From positions 16,174,001-16,238,000 of the forward strand of contig OZ005601.1 in NCBI GenBank assembly GCA_963930655.1: a stretch of 64,000 nt of DNA, read 5' to 3'. Below are positions 13,371 to 24,150 of the stretch, in pieces (position 1 is the stretch's first letter; each line of letters begins with the position of its first letter). The position numbers were made by a program, and so were the translations under genes. Source of the DNA: Myrica gale. Lineage: Eukaryota > Streptophyta > Magnoliopsida > Fagales > Myricaceae. The notes below the pieces were generated by a model. That model was not told where the DNA came from. It did not search any database and was given only the letters and a program-made list of their open reading frames with translations.

Positions 13371-15321
13371 ACCCTAGAGTCTTGAATCTTCACTTCTGAG
13401 CTGCTTCATATGATATGGTCCTTGCTTGATTAATTTTTACTTCCATGCACAGTTGGATCTTGATTATCCAGTTCAATTTCTTTATTGTTATCATCAAAAT
13501 ATGTATTGTGACTAAACACCAACATATATTAGTAGGTTATGTAAGTAAGTTTGCAAAAAGAGGATATTATTACTTATACATTGATCATGAGTGCATGGGG
13601 CTGAAATAAAGTGATCCATATGGCTTTGATGGTTGCTGGGAGTTTTGGGAGATGTTAGAAGGCTGAAGTAAAATTAACAAGTGGAAGTTTACTTAGAAAA
13701 TGGGAGAAATTAGTGAATTTTGTCAAATTGGTCTACTTTTGATAATCTGTCAGGATAGTGAACAAAAGCTATTATCGCATGTGCAAAAGTCATCGTTCGG
13801 CACCCAAATTGGAGGGCTAGTTCAAGATAGAGACAGAAACCTGTGGTCAAAATTTCAAGTCATTTGGTGTTAAGATGAGTGAGTTATTAGCATTCGAAAA
13901 TAGGGGTAGAAAAGGGAATTTTCACTAAAGTGCGTCATTTCATGCAACCACGAAATAGGCTTTAATTTTTGTAGTTGGGCTAACTCTAGTGGAGCATAGG
14001 ACCCCTGGAACTTAGTAAAGTATTGACTTGCATTATAGGCCCATGCATGAGTCCTTATTGTACATGAATAAGCCTAAATACACTTTTCTTATTAAGGCCC
14101 ATAAATTATTGGACTTGCCTACGCTAAAAATTGAAGTGTTTATAAAATACAACCATTAACTTGCTGAATTAAGAAATTCTAAATTGTTGAGCTTGTATTA
14201 TTAAGGTTTTGTGCACTTAAACTTTGAATTAGAAAGCTTTCTTATCACTTGTGAATACGTGATTAGTGAACAACATGATCAGTGAATAACAAATATGTGA
14301 TTGGTGAATAATGAGCATAAGATGAGTAAATGATATGAAGTAGAAATAACGGTACCGATCATTGGAGCATGTGTGACCACCACTATGGGGTAGTGGGTGG
14401 CCTCCAAAGCAGAAGGCAATAGGAGAGCCTTTGCTTAGCATTCTGGTGTGAGGGATAGCTATACGCACAACCATGCCACTTGAGGGTGAAACAATGGACA
14501 CCAAAAGGATGAAAAATGGTTTTACAGTTTATGCATCTCATTTATCTGCATCTCGTTACGTGGTAATGATAATTGCTTTCAAGTTTTAAATAATGCTTTT
14601 GAATTATTAACTATTTCTTAGTATGGTAAGTACGGTATCCCTTTACTGTTCAAATAAATGCTTATCATTATCACATGCCCCCTATCCCCCCTTAGTGAGT
14701 TCTTAAGACTCACCCCACCTTCCTGTTTATGTTTGCATATATCTGATAAAACATAAGATAATACTTTTTGAATCTTACCTCTCCCACGAGCTTCCCGCCC
14801 ACATTCTAGTTATCCATATTCGTGTCTGGGTGACGGAGAATTTGGAGGTGACCGTGGACCATCTGCCATACTTGGTCCTCAAGGACCCACCCCCAAAAGC
14901 TGTACAGTTCCCTGTTCATTGCATACTCCATTGGACTTATCCCCTGGGCCTCCACCTGATTGACCTTACCTCGACTGACTACGAGGACTAGTTTCACTTT
15001 CTGATTTTTATTTTAGCTTTTAATTATGGTCTATATATATTTATGTTTTCTGAACAATACAAGGTTAGGAAGTAGCTAGGCTCAAGTGAACTACTAAGTT
15101 CACAAATTTTGGTAAATAGTAGCCTAATTTTGTAAGGATATGAGGATCCTCCCATATCCCTAACCCCACTTCCCTACTAATCGAATAGGTTAATCTAATG
15201 AAGTTCCTTTTATAAAAATCTCCAATCTTTCATATAACCATTGTTTGCTTGATTTTTGACTTATAATTTTCACTTAGAATACTTTGATGTTTCTTAAAGA
15301 TTTTTCAAATTTTCTGCTGCT
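13371..15321 (+). repeat. LTR-like debris with gypsy-type CTTAGTGAG...CTCACC signature
   Basis: There is no gene. A CCCTTAGTGAGTTC...GACTCACC block at about 14689-14715, and GGTACCGATCATTGGAG upstream at about 14351, resemble the 3' part of Tekay/Del-like gypsy LTRs. It is a different and more decayed subfamily than the solo LTR at 9687. Boundaries were not resolved. Confidence 0.4.
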
Positions 15322-15330
15322 TTTTTATAA

Positions 15331-16239
15331 GGCTTAAATGCACCTCATGCCCCTGGGTATGCCGAAAGAGCAAATATGCCCCTGAGGTATGCAAAGTCAT
15401 TTTCATACCCCTGAGGTATACTTTAAGGAGAAAATATGTCCCTCCGTTATGTGCCGTTTGAAACTCTAACGTTAAATGCTGACGTGTCAAAATTTGACAC
15501 GTCAGCACCAATCAGGGGTCGACACCTGTAATTTTTGAAATTTAAAAAAAAAAAAACTCGACAGAACTGGGGGAGAGCCACCCAGCGGCGAAGGGAGCCC
15601 AGCTCCCTTCGCCGCCGTGAGGGGTGGCCGCCAGCCACCCCCGCGGCTCGTGCCGTGCGGGGGTGGCCGGCAGGGGCCACCCCGGCGAAGGGGGAGCCCC
15701 GATCTGGGCTCCCCCATCGCGCGAGCGGCGCCCGCGCGCCACCCCTGAGCAGGGGAGACGCGGGGGTGGCTCGAGGCCACCCCTCGCGGCGCGCGGCCGC
15801 CTCGCGCGACGTGGGGAGCCCAGATCTGGGCTCCCCTGCGCCGTTCGTGCGGGCGCCGCTCGCGTGACGGGGGAGCCCAGATCGGGGCTCCCCCTTCGCC
15901 GGGGTGGCCCTTGCCGGCCACCCCCGCACGGCGCGAGCCGCGTGGCCGCTGGCGGCGAAGGGAGCTGGGCTCCCTTCGCCGCTGGGGGGCTCTCCCCCAG
16001 TTCTGTCGAGTTTTTTTTTTTTTTTTAAATTTCGAAAATTACAGGTGTCGACCCTGATTGGTGCTGACGTGTCAAATTTTGACACATCAGCATTTAACGT
16101 TAGAGTTTCAAACTGCACATAACGGAGGGGCATATTTGCTCCTTAAAGTATACCTCAGGGGTATGAAAATGACTTTGCATACCACAGGGGCATATTTGCT
16201 CTTTCGGCATACCCCAGGGACATGGGGTGCATTTAAGCC
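15331..16239. mobile_element. GC-rich Mutator-like fold-back element, 9-bp TSD
   Basis: The 909-bp unit is nearly one large inverted repeat. It starts GGCTTAAATGCACC and ends GGTGCATTTAAGCC. It is flanked by a perfect 9-bp duplication TTTTTATAA at 15322-15330 and 16240-16248, the Mutator hallmark. The outer arms carry GTATGC and TGACGTGTCA(A) blocks, the latter as inverted pairs around 15480-15505 and 16063-16088. The inner 450 bp is over 70% GC by eye and is made of repeated palindromes around GGGAGCCC-AGATC-GGGCTCCC, bounded by A- or T-runs. No transposase is present. The long open frames it shows on both strands come from GC-rich repeats and are not genes. Confidence 0.85.
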
Positions 16240-16269
16240 TTTTTATAAAATTTTTGCTGTGTTTTTGAA

Positions 16270-16830
16270 TAACTCTTTGATTAGAAGGAAATCTACGGTC
16301 TTGGAAACTTAGAAATAGATGGTGCCATAATCTTGCCATGTATAGCAACTCTATCACTATAAAGAGATCATAGAGATTAATATAGGCACGAGACGTTGTA
16401 TGAAGAACCAAAACACCGTTCAAGGCTTGGAGATGTTCCGGCAAATGATATGTGCTGCCCTACAGCAAAATTTGGACACTTTTGTGTCAATTATTCCGTC
16501 GTGCGAGAATTCCAGTAGACCCCTATCAAAAATGGGTTTGTATCTGATGTTTTACTAGTCAATCCACTTATTAGCATGTATTGTTACTGTGAAGATATTG
16601 AAGCAGGGAGGTCAGTTTTGGAAGTTATGCCGCCAAGAAGTATTGTGTCTCAGAATGCTCCGATGACTGGCTTCCAATTTAGCAATTTCTAGAAAGATGT
16701 TTTGGTTTTGTGTAGTCAAATGATAAAAGAAGGTCAGAGGCCAAATCATGCAACCCCAACTTAATTATTACTTCTTTGCTGTGATAAAGATTTGGTTTTG
16801 AAATTTTCTGGAGCCTAGTACAGATCTAGC
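16270..16830 (+). pseudogene. Pentatricopeptide repeat (PPR, PLS-type) gene relic
   Basis: Translation from about 16542 gives LISMYCYCEDIEAGRSVLEV, then MPPRSIVSQNAPMTGF, and after a stop VLCSQMIKEGQRPNHAT. This is the register of plant PPR proteins: an S-type repeat with the MPxRxIVSWNAMITG block, followed by a P or L repeat ending M..EGxxPNxxT. The usual tryptophan of VSWN is replaced by Q. An upstream piece (about 16395-16500) reads NTVQGLEMFRQM and NLDTFVSIIPSC in shifted frames. Functional members are organelle RNA-binding proteins. Several frameshifts and at least one stop show this one is dead. The Mutator-like fold-back lies just upstream. Confidence 0.65.
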
Positions 16831-16839
16831 ATGTAAAGC

Positions 16840-17270
16840 AATGGGCTAGTCCGTGGTTCTTTTGTGAAGATAAATTGACATTTCTCTCTGTCAGATAAAG
16901 TCGCGCCCTATATGCTATACACCCCATTTTTTTCTCCAAAATCTATATTCGTGAACTCACTTCTAAAATGGAAAGGTCCAGTTCTACTTTTGATATATTG
17001 TTTTGCTGAAAATATTGGAAGACATTACCTAGGGAAAGTTAGGTTAGGCAAAAAAGGTCAACCCCAAAGGGCTAGAAACGGCTACTAGTTGGGCCATATG
17101 TCGTAGGACATATTTGAAACGGTGACTCTTTTCCACGTGAAATCTATTTCTTGTTTATCCATTTATCATATGGTAGCATCTTGACTTGAACGAATAAAGA
17201 AAATAAGAGATACCAAAAGATGGTAAGTGACTTAGTTATGCTAATGCAAATAGCCGTGTAGCAATAATTA
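16840..17270. other. Unassigned spacer, possible LTR debris
   Basis: No coding sequence or clear repeat was recognised. It is AT-rich with broken frames. The block around 17040-17120 (including ACGGCTACTAGTTGGGCC) looks repeat-derived, but no partner copy is present in the window. Confidence 0.25.
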
Positions 17271-17279
17271 AACTAGTAC

Positions 17280-17420
17280 ACAAGGTGGCTTAAGCACGAG
17301 GTGGCACGAGCATGAGGTGGCATCAGCCTGTGGTGGCATAAAGCATGAGGTTGCACAAGCATGAGGTGGTATAAGCACGAGGTAGCACAAGCATGAGGTT
17401 TCACTTTGCATGAGGTAACC
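17280..17420. repeat. Minisatellite with GCATGAGGTGGCA-type units
   Basis: About eight imperfect head-to-tail copies of a 16-20 bp unit are present, consensus near AAGCATGAGGTGGCACAAG. Variants include CACGAGGTGGC, CATGAGGTTGC and CATGAGGTTTC. Units differ by substitutions and small indels, so the array is old. No function is suggested. Confidence 0.7.
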
Positions 17421-18380
17421 TCGAATAGCTTAGCATGACATGGCTTTGCTTGTGATGACATTCTTGATAGGCTGTTATATGCTGAAGAACAACATAATAT
17501 GGTTCTAAATAGCCTAAGATAGAAATGAGAATGATAAGATGAGATATTAAGTTAGCCATACTATCTTTGTTCTGAGAAAATCCAATTGCTTTGGATATCA
17601 ATTTCAAAAAAGTCTCCAGGAAATAGAATTTGGCAATTTGGTATAAGGTTTAACCAGGGAAAGCGTGGGCCACCTCGTTAGCGCTCGGGCTGTGTAGAAT
17701 GCTCGGAGAAAATAAGAACCTCGAAATAAAAGGACTGCCCGAGATAGTAAGGGACTGGTTGGGATATTTGTGGGATGATCAGGAAACACTTAGGATGATT
17801 GCAGGAGGGTTGGGAAAGTGTTTGGCTAACTCACACACACAGATAGATAAGCTCGCCATCCATTGTACTCCAACAAGGGATATAGAGTAAAAACTCGCCA
17901 CCTACCGGAATCCACCAAAGGATAAGAATTGTGCTCACTACCTATTGGAATCCATCGAAGGATATGAGTTTGAGAACAAATCCTTCTTAAAAGAATCCTA
18001 ATACTCAAGTTGTATAAATACTCAAACTCTCTATTTTTGCATTGCTAGATAAGGGTTTAAATAGTAGAGTTTGGAACAACCCTCCAAGCATGAGTAAATG
18101 AGAAATATAACTTCCAAAAAACAATTAAGATATAGTATAAAAGACTCTTAGGGAAATGAAAATATATATTGAAAATTCAAAAGAGCTAGCTAAAAATAGG
18201 AAAATCGTCCAAAATTCACTAGACCTCATAACTAGATGCTAGTTTGACCAACTTGGAGTAATTTTACCATAACTTCGTCTAGAAAGCTCCAAATTGTACA
18301 TTGTATGATGCATTGGAAACAAAGATCATAGATCTTTTCAGCAAGGGATTGTAGGTGAGTAATTCATTCTAGGAATTCAT
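17421..18380. other. Probable LTR debris of the adjacent gypsy relic
   Basis: No gene was recognised. The stretch lies immediately beyond the C-terminal end of the minus-strand gypsy pol relic, where that element's 3' untranslated region and LTR should be. The duplicated AACTCACACACACAGATAGATA neighbourhood and TATAAATAC at about 18013 are compatible with an LTR, but no termini were found. Confidence 0.3.
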
Positions 18381-18387
18381 TTCAATC

Positions 18388-19247
18388 TCAACTCTTTGTG
18401 CTGACCACACCTATGTCATGCTCACATAGATGGAAACGACTCGACCTCGAGACTTGCTCTTCATCTTCTTTTTCATGATACGGAAAAACATCAAGGACAT
18501 TCAAGGTTGTTGAAACTCTATATTCCCCAAGAAGTTCAATCTTATACGCATTCTCACCAATGTCGTTGAAGTACCTCGAATGGACCATCAGCTTTAGGAA
18601 TAAGCTTAGCATGTCAACCACCCAAGAGATGTTCCTTCCTTAGGTGAATCCACACCAAATCACCTTGAAACTTGCTTGCTTTCTGTGCTTGTTGGCTTGC
18701 TTCTTCTATGTCATTTGATGCGTTGGAAACTAGACTCGTAGAGCTTTCCAACAAGTCAAAACTTGAACACACTATTATCGTAAATCATTTCGAAAATTAA
18801 TTTCAATCTCGACTCTTAGTGCTAACTACACCTGTGTCATGCTCCTTCAGTAGCAAAAGACTCGAACCTCGAGGCTTGCTCAACAACTTCTTCTTCATGA
18901 TATGACAAAAGGTTGGAGACTTTTATAGGTTGTTGAAACTCCATATTCGCCAGGATGTTCAATCTTATATGAATTTTCACCGATATGTTGAAGCACCTTG
19001 AAGGGATCATTGGCCTACGCTTGAGCTTAGTATGTTTTCCTATTGAGAAAAACTCATTCCTTAGATGAATCCACACCAAATATCCTTCCTTGAAACTTGC
19101 TTGCCTTTGGTCTTTTTGACTTTTTGTATTTCTCAATTTTCTTGAGAATCTGGTCTCAAACTTATTCATGCACTTCATAATGCTCTCCATTCTTTCCTCG
19201 ACATTGAGACTAAAATGATGAGTAGTAGGAAGTGGAGCCAAGTCCAA
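18388..19247 (-). repeat. Duplicated 3' end of the gypsy pol
   Basis: The integrase C-terminal tail occurs twice in the same orientation. One copy at 18837-19247 is longer and preceded by integrase sequence; the second at 18388-18621 repeats the chromatin-side tail (NAYKIELLGEYRVSTTLNV there). The flanking block with CATTGGAAAC/CGTTGGAAAC and AGCTTTCCAACAAG-like sequence is also repeated (about 18310 and 18720). Spacing between copies is about 0.45 kb. The copies differ by many substitutions, so the duplication is old. Confidence 0.6.
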
Positions 19248-21575
19248 AGACTAAGAGGATTCTGACCATAGACAGTCTCGAAGATACTACAACCTGTAGT
19301 TTGACTAGTAGAACAATCATAAGCAAACTCAGCTTGTGAAGAATTAGATCTCATTGATGAATATTCTTACCAACAAAGCTCCTCAATAAAATTTTCCAAG
19401 CTTTGGTTGACAACTTCTGTTTCGCCATCGGTTTGAGGATGAAAAGTTGAACTAAATTGGTAATGTGAAAAACTATACGACGTTCCATGTGTATCATAAC
19501 ATCTAGCTCCATTTTTGGCCAATAGGAATTTTCTTTGATAAGAGAAAGAGTCTTTTATCTACCAAGAGGATAGCAAGTCCACCACTATGAGAGTCAATGA
19601 TAATTCAATTTTTCAAAGAGCATTGTGGAAAACACAATTGACTTCCTTTGAAAGGATAACCATCATTTAATAAAAAAAATGATAAGGACTCTTAGAACAT
19701 TCTTCACATACCTTGGTAAAATAGTGATCCTATTTGTAAAGCTCTGTCACCACTTCAAAGCCCAAAATATTAACTGCATATTAAAAAGCAAGGAATGTCA
19801 ACGACTCAAAGTTTCAACAACTTGATTTTGAACAATAGCCTTATGCTTGAGAACAAAGGAAAATGACTGTAAAATCTCACTCCATTTGGCATGTTGGGAA
19901 TTGAGTTTTATTGACTGTTCAAGTACTTTAAGGCTTAATGATCCGAAAACAAGATGAACTCCTTAGGAAGGAGATAATACAACAATAAAGGAAAGCCCAA
20001 ACAATAGCACGGAATTCTTTTTCATAAGTGGAGTATTTCTTACGAGACTCACTCAACTTTTTCACTAATGAAGCCAATAGGCTTTCTTTCTTGGTGAAGT
20101 ACCACAATAATCCCCACATTAGAAGCATCACAATCAACTTCGAACAAGATTTCAAATTTGGCACTGAAAGGATTGGAGCTTCCGTCATATTCCTCTTGAT
20201 AACTTGAAAGCTCTTCCCGGCTTCACTAGTCCACACGAAAATACTTCCCTTTAAGTACTCGGCAATGAGTGTAATGATAGAGCTGAATCCTTTGATAAAT
20301 CTTCTATAAAAAGATGCAAGACCACGAAAGCTTCAAATATCATGAATCAACCTTAGTATAGGTCAAGTAGTGATTACTTCAATCTTGCTAGGATTCACCT
20401 TAATCCATTTGCTAGACACCACAAAGCCTAAAAAGATAAGCAAACAAATTTTCCTCCCTTATGGTTGTGAATACTGATCCAAGCATTGCTCCATATGCTT
20501 ACTGCACACCAAAATATCATCAAAGTGGGCAACAATAAAATGTTCAATATAAGATTTAAAGACTTGATTCAAAAGGCCCGTGGAGATACTAGGAACATTA
20601 GAAGACCTAAAAGGCATAATCGTCCTCTCATATAGACCATCTCAAGTTTTGAAAGAAGCACAATGATCTCCCGACCTCATTCGAATTTAATTATAAGCAC
20701 TTCAAAGATCTATCTTTGAAAAGAAAGAAGCACCGTGAAGTTGGTTAAGAAAATCGTCAAGGCGACGAATAGGAAAGTGGTATTTCATTGTAATCTTGTT
20801 CACTGCTATACTGTCAACTCACATCTGCCAAGTTCCATCATTCTTCGGTACAATAAGTGTTGGGATAGCACAAAGACTTATGCTTTCTTTCACCAAGCTT
20901 TTGTTGGCTTTTGTACACAATCGATAATCTGATGATTTCAATAAATGGATCAAGTTTACAAAACGGACATCATCAAAGGCGAATACGTTTTGATGAAAGA
21001 GCCAAAGATGTGAAGAAAGAAGATCAAGAAGATGCAAGGAGCTCAAAGTGAAGATTCAAGACCTTAGTGTATAAGCCTTGTAAGTCTTCGTTTCACTCTT
21101 GACAAGGATTATGAATCACACTTGCATAAACCGTTTTACCTTTTATTTGAAAACACCCTAATCAAACTCTCAAACCTTTCATATACTTATGTGTAGTAAG
21201 TATTTAAAATTGGGTGTTTAAAAGTGGTCAAAAATGATTTTAAAAGAACCAGACTATGTACCTAGTTGAGGAGGTTGATCGGCTGATGAAGCTGTCGACT
21301 GGTTGGTTTTGAAAAATAAAATCCGTGAGCTTTTGACAATATAACCGTTGGGTAACAATAACTTGAAGTGGTCGATCAGGTCATGTAGCGGTCGACCGGC
21401 TCGTTCTGACAAAAGACCTCCAACGGCTATAAACGACTATTTTTCATATGTAGCCTATAAATACACATCCATAATGTCCAAAATCAGGGATGAAGCCAGG
21501 ATTTTTCATTTGGGGGGGCCAAATATAATTTTTTCTTGAAATTAAAAAATTCCTAAAAACTTAAGTAATAAAAAA

Positions 21576-21960
21576 GGGAAATTCACTATTTAGTCCCTAG
21601 GTTTTGGGCACTTTTTCATTTTAGTCTTTGTGTTTCAACTTTCAAATTTTTAGTCCTTGAGTTTTCGTTGTTTGACAAAATGGTCCTTCCGTCAGTTTGC
21701 CGTCCATATACTTAACGGAGTTCTCTGACACATCAGCAATTTTGACCCGGTCGACCGCTTCATGTAGGGGTCGACCGCTCACTTTTAACACAAATACCCG
21801 GTCGACCGCTACATGTGCCGTTAAGTATATGGACGACAGACTGACGGAAGGACCATTTCATCAAAACAAGAAAACTCAAGGACTAAAAATTTGAAAGTTG
21901 AAACTCAAGGACTAAAATGAAAAAATACCCAAAACCTAGGGACTAAAATGTCAATTTCCC
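21576..21960. mobile_element. Mutator-like fold-back element nested in the hAT (copy 1)
   Basis: The ends are inverted repeats: GGGAAATTCACTATTTAGTC on the left; on the right, TAGGGACTAAAATG then TCAATTTCCC. The arms extend about 130 bp and include TTAGTCCTTGAG and CGTCCATATACTTAACGG with their complements. Flanks AATAAAAAA (21567-21575) and ATGAAAAAA (21961-21969) are a possible imperfect 9-bp duplication. The loop carries three GGTCGACCG motifs. No coding capacity. Confidence 0.7.
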
Positions 21961-21970
21961 ATGAAAAAAA

Positions 21971-22540
21971 AGGAAATATACAAATACCACACTAGGTTTT
22001 AACGCCTTTTGTGAAAACTCATTGGGTTTTAAAAAGTTTCAAATTGCTCACTAGGTTTATCATTTTTGTATAAAAACTCACTAAACTCAAAGCCGTTAGC
22101 TACGTTTAATGGAAAATTCATCACGTCCAATCATAATATGACACGTGTCACTAAATAAATCTAAAATTCACAAAAAAATTATTAATTTAAAAAAACAAAA
22201 GGATCGGGCCACTGTGGAGGGGGAATCCCCCCTCCACACCTAGCGCCTTCGGGGGAGGAGGGTATCCCCCCTCTACCTCTGGCCACCGGGGGAGGAGGGT
22301 CTCCCCCCTCCACCCGTTGGCATGGGTTGCGTGATGGGGGAGGTCCGTTAAATTATTTAGTGACACGTGTCATATTGTGATTGGACGTAATGAATTTTTT
22401 GTTAAACGGGGCTAATGACATTGAGTTCAGTGAGTTTTTATACAAAAATGATAAACCTAGTGAGCAATTTGAAACTTTTTAAAACCTGGTGAGTTTTCAC
22501 AAAAGGCGTTAAAACCCATTGTCGTATTTGTATATTTCCC
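21971..22540. mobile_element. Mutator-like fold-back element nested in the hAT (copy 2)
   Basis: The left end AGGAAATATACAAATAC and right end GTATTTGTATATTTCCC are inverted repeats. The arms run about 190 bp and include CACTAGGTTTATCATTTTTG and TGACACGTGTCA with their complements. The GC-rich centre (about 22200-22345) carries CCCCCCTCCAC palindromic repeats. Flanks TGAAAAAAA (21962-21970) and TAAAAAAAA (22541-22549) match at 8 of 9 positions. It lies ten bases from copy 1 but shares no obvious sequence with it, so it is a separate family. Confidence 0.75.
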
Positions 22541-22615
22541 TAAAAAAAATATTCAAATTTTCATTATAATCAAAATAAGCAACAAGCAAATAAGTAAAAG
22601 TCAAATTTTCATCGA

Positions 22616-23249
22616 CTATGCTAACTGAACCCGACGTTCCTTCAACGAATAAAAGTCATCAATTAACACATCAGTACTAAAACCTTCTACAATTTCTTTC
22701 TCAATGCAAACAACAAGATAACCTGGAAGAAAGTCATCTTCCTTCTTTTTTCGAAGTCTTGTCTTGACAATTTTCATCGCTGGAAAAGCTCGTTTAGTAG
22801 TTGCAGTTGAAACTGGAAGAGTTAAAACAACTCGAATCAATCTGTCAACCAAATAATAGACTTCTGATTTCCCAATTTTTACCAATGCTTGACACAAATC
22901 AAAAATGGTAGACAAATTATGTTATTCTGAATGATGATGAGCCTCGTACTCGAAGTGTTGCAACTGAGATCTCAAAAGAGTTCTTTCCTGCTCATTAAAA
23001 TTTTCAGTATAAAAATTTCTCTACGAGACTGGATATTTTGTCAATATCAAATTATTGATAATTATTTCTAGGATCCAAAGAAGCACTAAGACTAAGAAGC
23101 TCCATTGCCTTCTCATTGAACTTGCTATTCAACTCTTGCAATTGAGAATCTATAGTAACAGTAAATATGTCTATTCGATAATGATGCTCCACTGTGACTT
23201 GCTCTTGTTGATGACGCTTACTACGACATGCAGTAAAACGAGCACTCAT
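22616..23249 (-). pseudogene. hAT transposase C-terminal relic (TTF/MYM-type, hATC dimerisation domain)
   Basis: The 22616-22915 frame contains VDRLIRVVLTLPVSTATTKR then AFPAMK and LRKKKEDDFL, the hATC dimerisation domain. The upstream frame 23052-23249 contains HHYRIDIFTVTIDSQLQELN and LSLSASLDPRN, the segment that precedes hATC in this transposase group. The two frames are separated by broken sequence. The N-terminal zinc finger and most of the RNase H-like catalytic core are missing, so only about a quarter of a normal 700-800-residue protein remains. The last exon runs towards the left end of the hAT, as expected for a transposase on this strand. Confidence 0.85.
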
Positions 23250-24150
23250 ATCTAGAATTTTATTTTAATTTTTTTTACAATTGCTAAATGTCAAACTCTT
23301 TTTGCTTGATAAGAAATCTCTTGCTTTTTTTTCTCCACAAATTTTGGGCGGACCATAACAAACACTATTTTAAATTTTATTTGAAATTACCTATATGCGA
23401 ATAAAAAATTTAAAAAATTTGGGGGGGCCCCCCGTAGCTTCTTCTTTGTCCAAAATGAATATACAATGACCACATATTATTTCTACTACTTGAGAAATAT
23501 TTCAAACCTTAATATTGTATATTTCTCATATCATTCACCCTAAACACACTTTCACATCCTTGTCTTTGTGTGAATAAAGAGACAGAGCCTTCCAATTTCA
23601 TATCTCATTTTTGAATGAGTTTTGTTCTTCAATCTTTATATAAAAAGAGGTTATTCCTTTACTGAGGGTTGTTCACTAAAGAAGAAGTTTAGAGAGCGAA
23701 TATCTCAAGCTTGGGTGGCTTGTGAGTGGTGTGCACAAAAAACCACTTGGTTGAGTTTGAGTATTGAGCCAAGGAAAACTCTTGTACTGTTCTCTAGCAC
23801 CCAGAAGCTAGAGTGTATGCTTTTTGAAGCTAGTGGAAAACCTCAAGGCTTGGTGAAGGAGTTTGAGGGGTGGATGTAGGCATGTTTGCCGAACCACCTA
23901 AAAATCACGTATTTGGTTCTCTATCCCTACTCTTTACTTTTAGCACGTATTTACACTTGATGAATATTATATATTTGTGCTAAATTAGTAGTTGCTTTGC
24001 AAACAACTGTGAAGTTTAGAAAACCAATTCACCCCCCTCTTGGGTTGCCTTAATCCTAGGAATCACAGCTCTAATTTACCTTCACAATTCTTCATTCACG
24101 ATAGAACTTGTCATTCCTCGAACTCTAGTATGAAGTGGGCTAATAACAAC

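Larger units (their letters stand above)
21485..23448 (-). mobile_element. hAT transposon relic, 8-bp TSD TCCAAAAT
   Basis: The left end starts CAGGGATGAAGCCAGG and the right end finishes TAGCTTCTTCTTTG, giving imperfect inverted termini next to GGGGGGGCC blocks. A perfect 8-bp duplication TCCAAAAT flanks it (21477-21484 and 23449-23456), diagnostic of hAT. The remaining transposase is on the minus strand and is C-terminal only. Two Mutator-like fold-backs are nested near its left end. The termini match the widespread plant hAT group whose transposases are annotated as TTF-type or MYM-type zinc finger proteins. It cannot be autonomous. Confidence 0.9.
20902..24067 (+). mobile_element. Probable SIRE-like solo LTR carrying a nested hAT
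   Basis: The proposed unit starts TGTTGGCTTTTGTACAC and ends AATTCACCCCCCTCTTGG followed by GTTGCCTTAATCC...AATCACA. That end closely matches the complement of the SIRE-type LTR at 41104 (TTCACTCCCCTCTTGGGTTG). Flanks are GCTTT (20897-20901) and GCTCT (24068-24072), a 4-of-5 match. Removing the 1972-bp hAT insertion leaves about 1.2 kb, a usual SIRE LTR size. GTCGACC repeats near 21295-21400 lie in the U3 part. Boundaries are reasonable but not certain, because the duplication is imperfect. Confidence 0.6.
18388..24150 (-). pseudogene. Ty3-gypsy pol relic (RT, RNase H, integrase), split by a solo LTR
   Basis: Read on the minus strand from high to low coordinates, the fragments follow gypsy pol order. 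RT entry reads LVKESISLCAIPTLIVPKND (about 20900-20820). RNase H reads LSESRKKYSTYEKEFRAIV (19928-20236). Integrase reads AYNRATSKTTG (about 19330-19290), then DLVWIHLR-like and NAYKIELLGEY-type C-terminal blocks. Many stops and frameshifts make it non-functional. The RT coding is interrupted by an LTR at 20902-24067; a short N-terminal RT-flank piece appears to resume at 24068-24150. The enzymes would have copied and integrated the element. The protease and gag portions are not visible. Confidence 0.75.

Noticed and set aside
15447..16133. A 228-codon minus-strand open frame and overlapping frames on both strands, rich in Ala, Gly, Pro and Arg.
   Set aside because: It lies wholly within the GC-rich palindromic fold-back. 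Long frames appear in nearly all six readings because stop codons are rare there, and none resembles a protein family.
17280..17420. A possible CRISPR-like array of short repeats.
   Set aside because: Units are head-to-tail without unique spacers and vary in length. It is a plant minisatellite.
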